A DNA stretch of 64,000 nucleotides from an uncultured Propionibacteriaceae bacterium. GTDB lineage: Bacteria; Actinomycetota; Actinomycetes; Propionibacteriales; Propionibacteriaceae. Each line of letters begins with the position of its first letter. Position 1 is the first letter of the stretch. The stretch is from NCBI GenBank assembly GCA_938046585.1, contig CALIWR010000006.1:1-64000 (forward strand), in the 5' to 3' direction. This document shows positions 60,712-64,000 of the stretch, piece by piece. The translations under genes were made by a program, and so were the position numbers. A model generated the notes under the pieces. It ran no database searches, had not been told where the DNA came from, and worked only from the letters and a program-made list of their open reading frames with translations.

Positions 60712-62121
60712 TCAGACGGGGTTGTCGCCAGCGAGGCTGCCTTGCCCGGGATCGTCCTCGACCGTCACCTGCGCCAAGCTCCCGACCAGCTCGGTCCCGG
60801 ACGGGACCAGCAAGGCCCGGGCCTGGCCGGCCAAGGCAGCCGAACCGATCACCAGCACCCCGGCGGCGGGCCCGGCCTCGTCGGCCAGGGCCACCGCCGT
60901 TTCCACGGCATCGGCCAGGTCTGGCCGCAGCCGCACCCGCTGTTCGCCCAGCACGCCGCCGGCTAGGTCGGCGAGCTGGCCGGCAGGCAGGGCCCGTGGC
61001 CCTGCGGACTGGGTGGCGACTAGCGTGTCCACGCCGGGTTCGAGTTCCCGCAGGATCGCCACCGTGTCCTTGTCCCGCATTGTCGCCACTACCGCGATCA
61101 GCGGTGCAAAGGCGTACGCCTCGGCCATGGTCGCCATCGTGGCCGCGATCGCAGCCGGATTGTGCGCGGTGTCGATCACCAGGGCCGGTGAGGTCCGGAC
61201 CCGCTCGGTCCGGGCCGGGGCCACCACATCGCCCAGGCCCTCGGCGACCACCTGCGACGGCAGTCCCCGCTGCCCCTGCAGGGCTTCGACGGCAGCGACC
61301 GCGAGAACCGCGTTATGCGCCATGTGGGCCCCGTACAGCGGCAGATGCAGCCCGTCCAGCACCTGGGCGGCCTCGATCCGCAACACCTGTCCCCCGACCG
61401 CGGCGGTCCGTTCGATCAAGGAGAAATCGACGCCCTCGCGGACCATCAGCGCCCCCACCGTGGCGCAATGCTCGACCAGGACCCGGGCCGCTTCCGGTTC
61501 CTGCCCGGCCAAGACCGCGACCGACCCCTCCTTGATGATCCCGGCCTTCTCGGTGGCGATCTCAGCCAGGCTCTCGCCAAGGTAGTCGGTATGGTCCAGG
61601 CCGATCGGGGTCACCACCGCGACCGCGGCATCGGCAACATTGGTCGCGTCCCAGGACCCGCCCATCCCCACTTCCAGGACCATCACGTCAACTGGGGCAT
61701 CGGCGAAGACCGCGAAGGCCATCCCCGTCAGCACCTCGAAGAAGGTCATCGCCAGGCCGTCGATCCGCTGGGCGTCCACCATCGTGACGTACGGCCGGAT
61801 CTGGTCCCAGGTCTGGTCGAACACGTCGACGCTGATCGGCCGGCCGTCGATGCTGATCCGCTCGGTCAGGTCGCTCAGGTGAGGCGAGGCATAGCGACCG
61901 GTCCGTAATCCCTGGGCCCGCAGCAGGGCGTCGATCATGATCGCAGTCGAGCCTTTACCGTTGGTGCCGGTGATCTGAATCACGGGGGCACTGCGCTGCG
62001 GGTCACCCAACAGCTCTGTCAGGGCTCGGATCCGGGCCAGCGAAGGGCCGATCTGGTGCTCGGGCTGGCGTTGCCGCAGCTCAGCGACAACGTCCGCGTG
62101 GCGGTCTGGGTTCACGGTCAT
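60712..62121 (-). CDS. folC: Dihydrofolate synthase / folylpolyglutamate synthase
   Basis: A 469-residue Mur-ligase-like enzyme that adds glutamate to dihydropteroate and folates. Motifs: VIQITGTNGKGSTAIMIDAL (P-loop), GRYASPHLSDLTERISIDGR, MVLEVGMGGSWDATNVADAA, and PALVIDTAHNPAAIAATMAT. A C-terminal Rossmann-like domain carries VVATMRDKDTVAIL. It normally follows valS in the same direction, but here valS is on the other strand about 1.4 kb away. Confidence 0.94.
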   Translation of the reverse strand: MTVNPDRHADVVAELRQRQPEHQIGPSLARIRALTELLGDPQRSAPVIQITGTNGKGSTAIMIDALLRAQGLRTGRYASPHLSDLTERISIDGRPISVDVFDQTWDQIRPYVTMVDAQRIDGLAMTFFEVLTGMAFAVFADAPVDVMVLEVGMGGSWDATNVADAAVAVVTPIGLDHTDYLGESLAEIATEKAGIIKEGSVAVLAGQEPEAARVLVEHCATVGALMVREGVDFSLIERTAAVGGQVLRIEAAQVLDGLHLPLYGAHMAHNAVLAVAAVEALQGQRGLPSQVVAEGLGDVVAPARTERVRTSPALVIDTAHNPAAIAATMATMAEAYAFAPLIAVVATMRDKDTVAILRELEPGVDTLVATQSAGPRALPAGQLADLAGGVLGEQRVRLRPDLADAVETAVALADEAGPAAGVLVIGSAALAGQARALLVPSGTELVGSLAQVTVEDDPGQGSLAGDNPV

Positions 62122-62165
62122 GGTGCTGCCGAGGATAGACGCCTTCCAGCGTTACCGACCCGCCC

Positions 62166-62738
62166 ATGACCTCCTCTAGACTCTTTCAGGTGTCAACGAC
62201 CGTGGAGAAGAGCGCAGCCGGGTTCCCAGCCTGGGCTCGGCGCGACTGGCGTGACCTGACCGGTCTGCTGGCCCGCCTGGTGCTGGGAGGGGTGCTGCTG
62301 GTCGCCGGCGCGCTCAAGCTGACGAACCTGCCGGGTAGCGTGCTGGCGGTCCGGGCCTACCGGCTACTCCCGTACGACCTGGCGGTCGCGGTCGGCTACG
62401 GGCTACCGATCGTCGAGGTGGCGGTCGGGCTATTGCTGGTGCTGGGCCTGTTCACCCGGGCCTGCGCGGTGATCGGCTCGGCGTTGATGGTCGCCTTTAC
62501 GATCGGGATCGCCTCGGCCTGGGCCCGCGGCCTGGCCCTGGACTGTGGCTGCTTCGGCGGCGGCGGCGAGATCGCCCTAGCGCAGGCGCTGCGCGCGTAC
62601 CCCTGGGAGATCGCCCGCGATCTCGGCTTGCTGGCGTTGGGCGCCTGGCTGGTCTGGCGTCCTACGACCCCCTGGGCCCTCGACGACACCGTGTTTCCCG
62701 CCATCACCGACGACGACCTTGATGAGGAAAGTGCATGA
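62166..62738 (+). CDS. MauE/DoxX-type membrane protein
   Basis: A 190-residue membrane protein with four helices. Seen: LARLVLGGVLLVAGALKLTN and LPIVEVAVGLLLVLGLFTRA, with the pair of cysteines in LDCGCFGGGGE typical of MauE-like proteins that handle disulfide redox chemistry. It overlaps the next gene, a DsbA-like thiol oxidoreductase, by four bases (ATGA). The two probably act together in extracytoplasmic disulfide formation. Start may be the ATG at 62166 or a GTG at 62190. Confidence 0.8.
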   Translation: MTSSRLFQVSTTVEKSAAGFPAWARRDWRDLTGLLARLVLGGVLLVAGALKLTNLPGSVLAVRAYRLLPYDLAVAVGYGLPIVEVAVGLLLVLGLFTRACAVIGSALMVAFTIGIASAWARGLALDCGCFGGGGEIALAQALRAYPWEIARDLGLLALGAWLVWRPTTPWALDDTVFPAITDDDLDEESA

Positions 62739-63550
62739 GCCAGTCCAAGCGCAATCGCCCCGCCTCGAATCCTTCCGCCAAGGGCTCGGGGACCATGTCG
62801 GCCAAGCAGTCGCGGCGTGAGGAGCTCCGCGCCCAGCGCGAGGCCGAGCTGCGCGCCGCGCAGCGCAGACGGCGGCTCGCGATCGGCTCCGGGATCGTAG
62901 CCCTGGTGGTCCTGGTGGCGGGCGTGGTCTGGGGGGTCTACACCTTCAAGGACCGGATCGGCGCCACCAATGCGGTCCCGCCGCGCGCCAACGGTGACCG
63001 GACCGGAATGATCGCCTACCCGAACCAGGCGAAGTCCGGGGCCCCGCTGCTGGTGATCTACGAAGACTTCCAGTGCCCCTTCTGCAAAGTGTTCCACGAC
63101 GCTTTTGACAAGAAGATCCGGGCCGCGGCGCAGGCCGGCGAGATCCAACTCGAATACCGAGTGCTGAAGTTCCTCGACGGCAGCGTGGGCAATGACGCCT
63201 CGACCCGGTCGACAATCGGAGCCACCTGCGCTGACAATGCGGGAGCTTTCCTCGAATACCACGACCAGGTCTTCGCCCACCAGCCGGCCCGGGAAGGCCA
63301 GGGTTATTCCGACCAGCTGCTACGCGTGGATATCCCGTCGACGATCGGGCTAAGCGGGGACCGGTTGAGCGGATTCCAGCAGTGCTACGACACCAAGGCC
63401 ACCTTGCAGTTCGTCAATGGCATGGACGCCGCCGCGGCCCGGTCCCAGGTCACGTCCACCCCGACCTACCAGTTCAACGGCACTGACGTCACCAAGCAGC
63501 TGAACCCGAACAACCCGGCCTCGATCGACCCTTTCCTCAAGGCCTCCTGA
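62735..63550 (+). CDS. Membrane-anchored DsbA-like thiol-disulfide oxidoreductase
   Basis: A 271-residue protein. A basic cytoplasmic tail precedes one membrane helix (IGSGIVALVVLVAGVVWGVY), then an external thioredoxin-fold domain with IYEDFQCPFCKVFHDAFDKK (active site CPFC) and a helical insertion. STPTYQFNGTDVTKQL contains the cis-proline region. Actinobacterial homologues oxidise exported proteins. It is coupled to the MauE-like gene and lies 46 bases upstream of valS. Confidence 0.88.
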   Translation: MSQSKRNRPASNPSAKGSGTMSAKQSRREELRAQREAELRAAQRRRRLAIGSGIVALVVLVAGVVWGVYTFKDRIGATNAVPPRANGDRTGMIAYPNQAKSGAPLLVIYEDFQCPFCKVFHDAFDKKIRAAAQAGEIQLEYRVLKFLDGSVGNDASTRSTIGATCADNAGAFLEYHDQVFAHQPAREGQGYSDQLLRVDIPSTIGLSGDRLSGFQQCYDTKATLQFVNGMDAAAARSQVTSTPTYQFNGTDVTKQLNPNNPASIDPFLKAS

Positions 63551-63596
63551 TCGGCGTACCGGCCAGCCCGGCAGGCGCTGGGTACCATGTCGTGCC

Positions 63597-64000
63597 ATGA
63601 CTGACACCGCTCGTACGACCCCGTCCACGCCGACCCAGGCGGGGCGGGGGGTACCCGAGCGACCAGCATTGGAGGGCCTCGAGCAGGTCTGGGCGCACTA
63701 CTGGCGCGAGCAGCAGACGTACGCCTTCCGCCGTCCGGCATCACGCGAGCAGGTGTTTTCGATCGACACCCCGCCGCCGACCGTGTCCGGTTCGCTGCAC
63801 GTGGGGCACATGTTTTCCTATACCCACACCGACATCGTCGCCCGCTACCAGCGGATGCGGGGCAAACAGGTCTTCTACCCGATGGGCTGGGATGATAACG
63901 GGCTGCCCACCGAACGCCGGGTGCAGGTGTACTACGGGGTGCGGTGCGATCCGCGGGTCCCGTACCAACCGGATTTCCAGCCACCTGCCAAGCCGAACCC
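63597..64000 (+). CDS. valS: Valine-tRNA ligase, N-terminal part (runs off the window)
   Basis: The first ~134 residues of a class I aminoacyl-tRNA synthetase. Visible: FSIDTPPPTVSGSLHVGHMF with the HxGH-type motif HVGH at 68-71, SYTHTDIVARYQRMRGKQVF, and YPMGWDDNGLPTERRVQ, which separates ValS from IleS and LeuS. The editing and KMSKS regions are beyond the window. The frame is open to the last base. Confidence 0.92.
   Translation, partial: MTDTARTTPSTPTQAGRGVPERPALEGLEQVWAHYWREQQTYAFRRPASREQVFSIDTPPPTVSGSLHVGHMFSYTHTDIVARYQRMRGKQVFYPMGWDDNGLPTERRVQVYYGVRCDPRVPYQPDFQPPAKPN

Overview
The window is high-GC actinobacterial DNA. Signs of this are frequent GTG starts, GTGA/ATGA gene overlaps, DUF1707 and DUF4192 proteins, an RNase E with a long acidic/arginine-rich N-terminus, and the order rne-rplU-rpmA-obg-proB ... 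proA-nadD-rsfS. The gene content would suit Propionibacteriales, but that placement is only a guess made without any search.

Layout. 0-8 kb: a GH36 alpha-galactosidase, a small HTH protein behind a large palindrome, two membrane proteins (DUF2207, YhfC-like), dusB, and a split transketolase pair. 8-15.5 kb: an orphan Flp pilin, a HelD-type helicase, and comEA/comEC. 15.5-20.3 kb: envelope genes (a GT4 glycosyltransferase with a DMT transporter, and an L,D-transpeptidase lipoprotein), plus a divergent intergenic region carrying two DnaA-box-like sites. 20.4-29.8 kb: a tightly packed five-gene cassette of DUF5682 protein, VWA protein, SWIM zinc-finger protein, WGR-DUF4132 protein and MoxR-type AAA+ ATPase. 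It has the same components as the uncharacterised E. coli yehI/L/M/P/Q cluster and is the best candidate for a poorly described system. It is followed by an AT-richer gap and a tRNA-Ala.

30.4-46 kb is a housekeeping block read leftward (rne, rplU, rpmA, obg, proB, proA, nadD, rsfS). It is split between proB and proA by about 6.7 kb holding a MacAB-like efflux operon with two adaptor proteins and a dead toxin/immunity pair. A second conserved pair, the B12-binding radical SAM protein and its DUF2344 partner, is split by about 4.6 kb. That insert holds an amidase, a small proline-rich protein and the collapsed remains of an N-acetylglucosamine/chitobiose uptake locus (substrate-binding protein, a fused permease relic, a SIS-domain protein and a GlcNAc kinase).

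53.8-57.7 kb: a dihydroxyacetone kinase operon whose third protein fuses DhaM, HPr and a complete Enzyme I, so one polypeptide could carry the whole PEP phosphorelay. 57.7-64 kb: two proteins with an L7/L12 C-terminal-like domain, a CPBP protease, ndk, folC, a MauE/DsbA-type redox pair, and the start of valS, which runs off the window.

All family assignments come from motif recognition and memory of the families; no database search was run.
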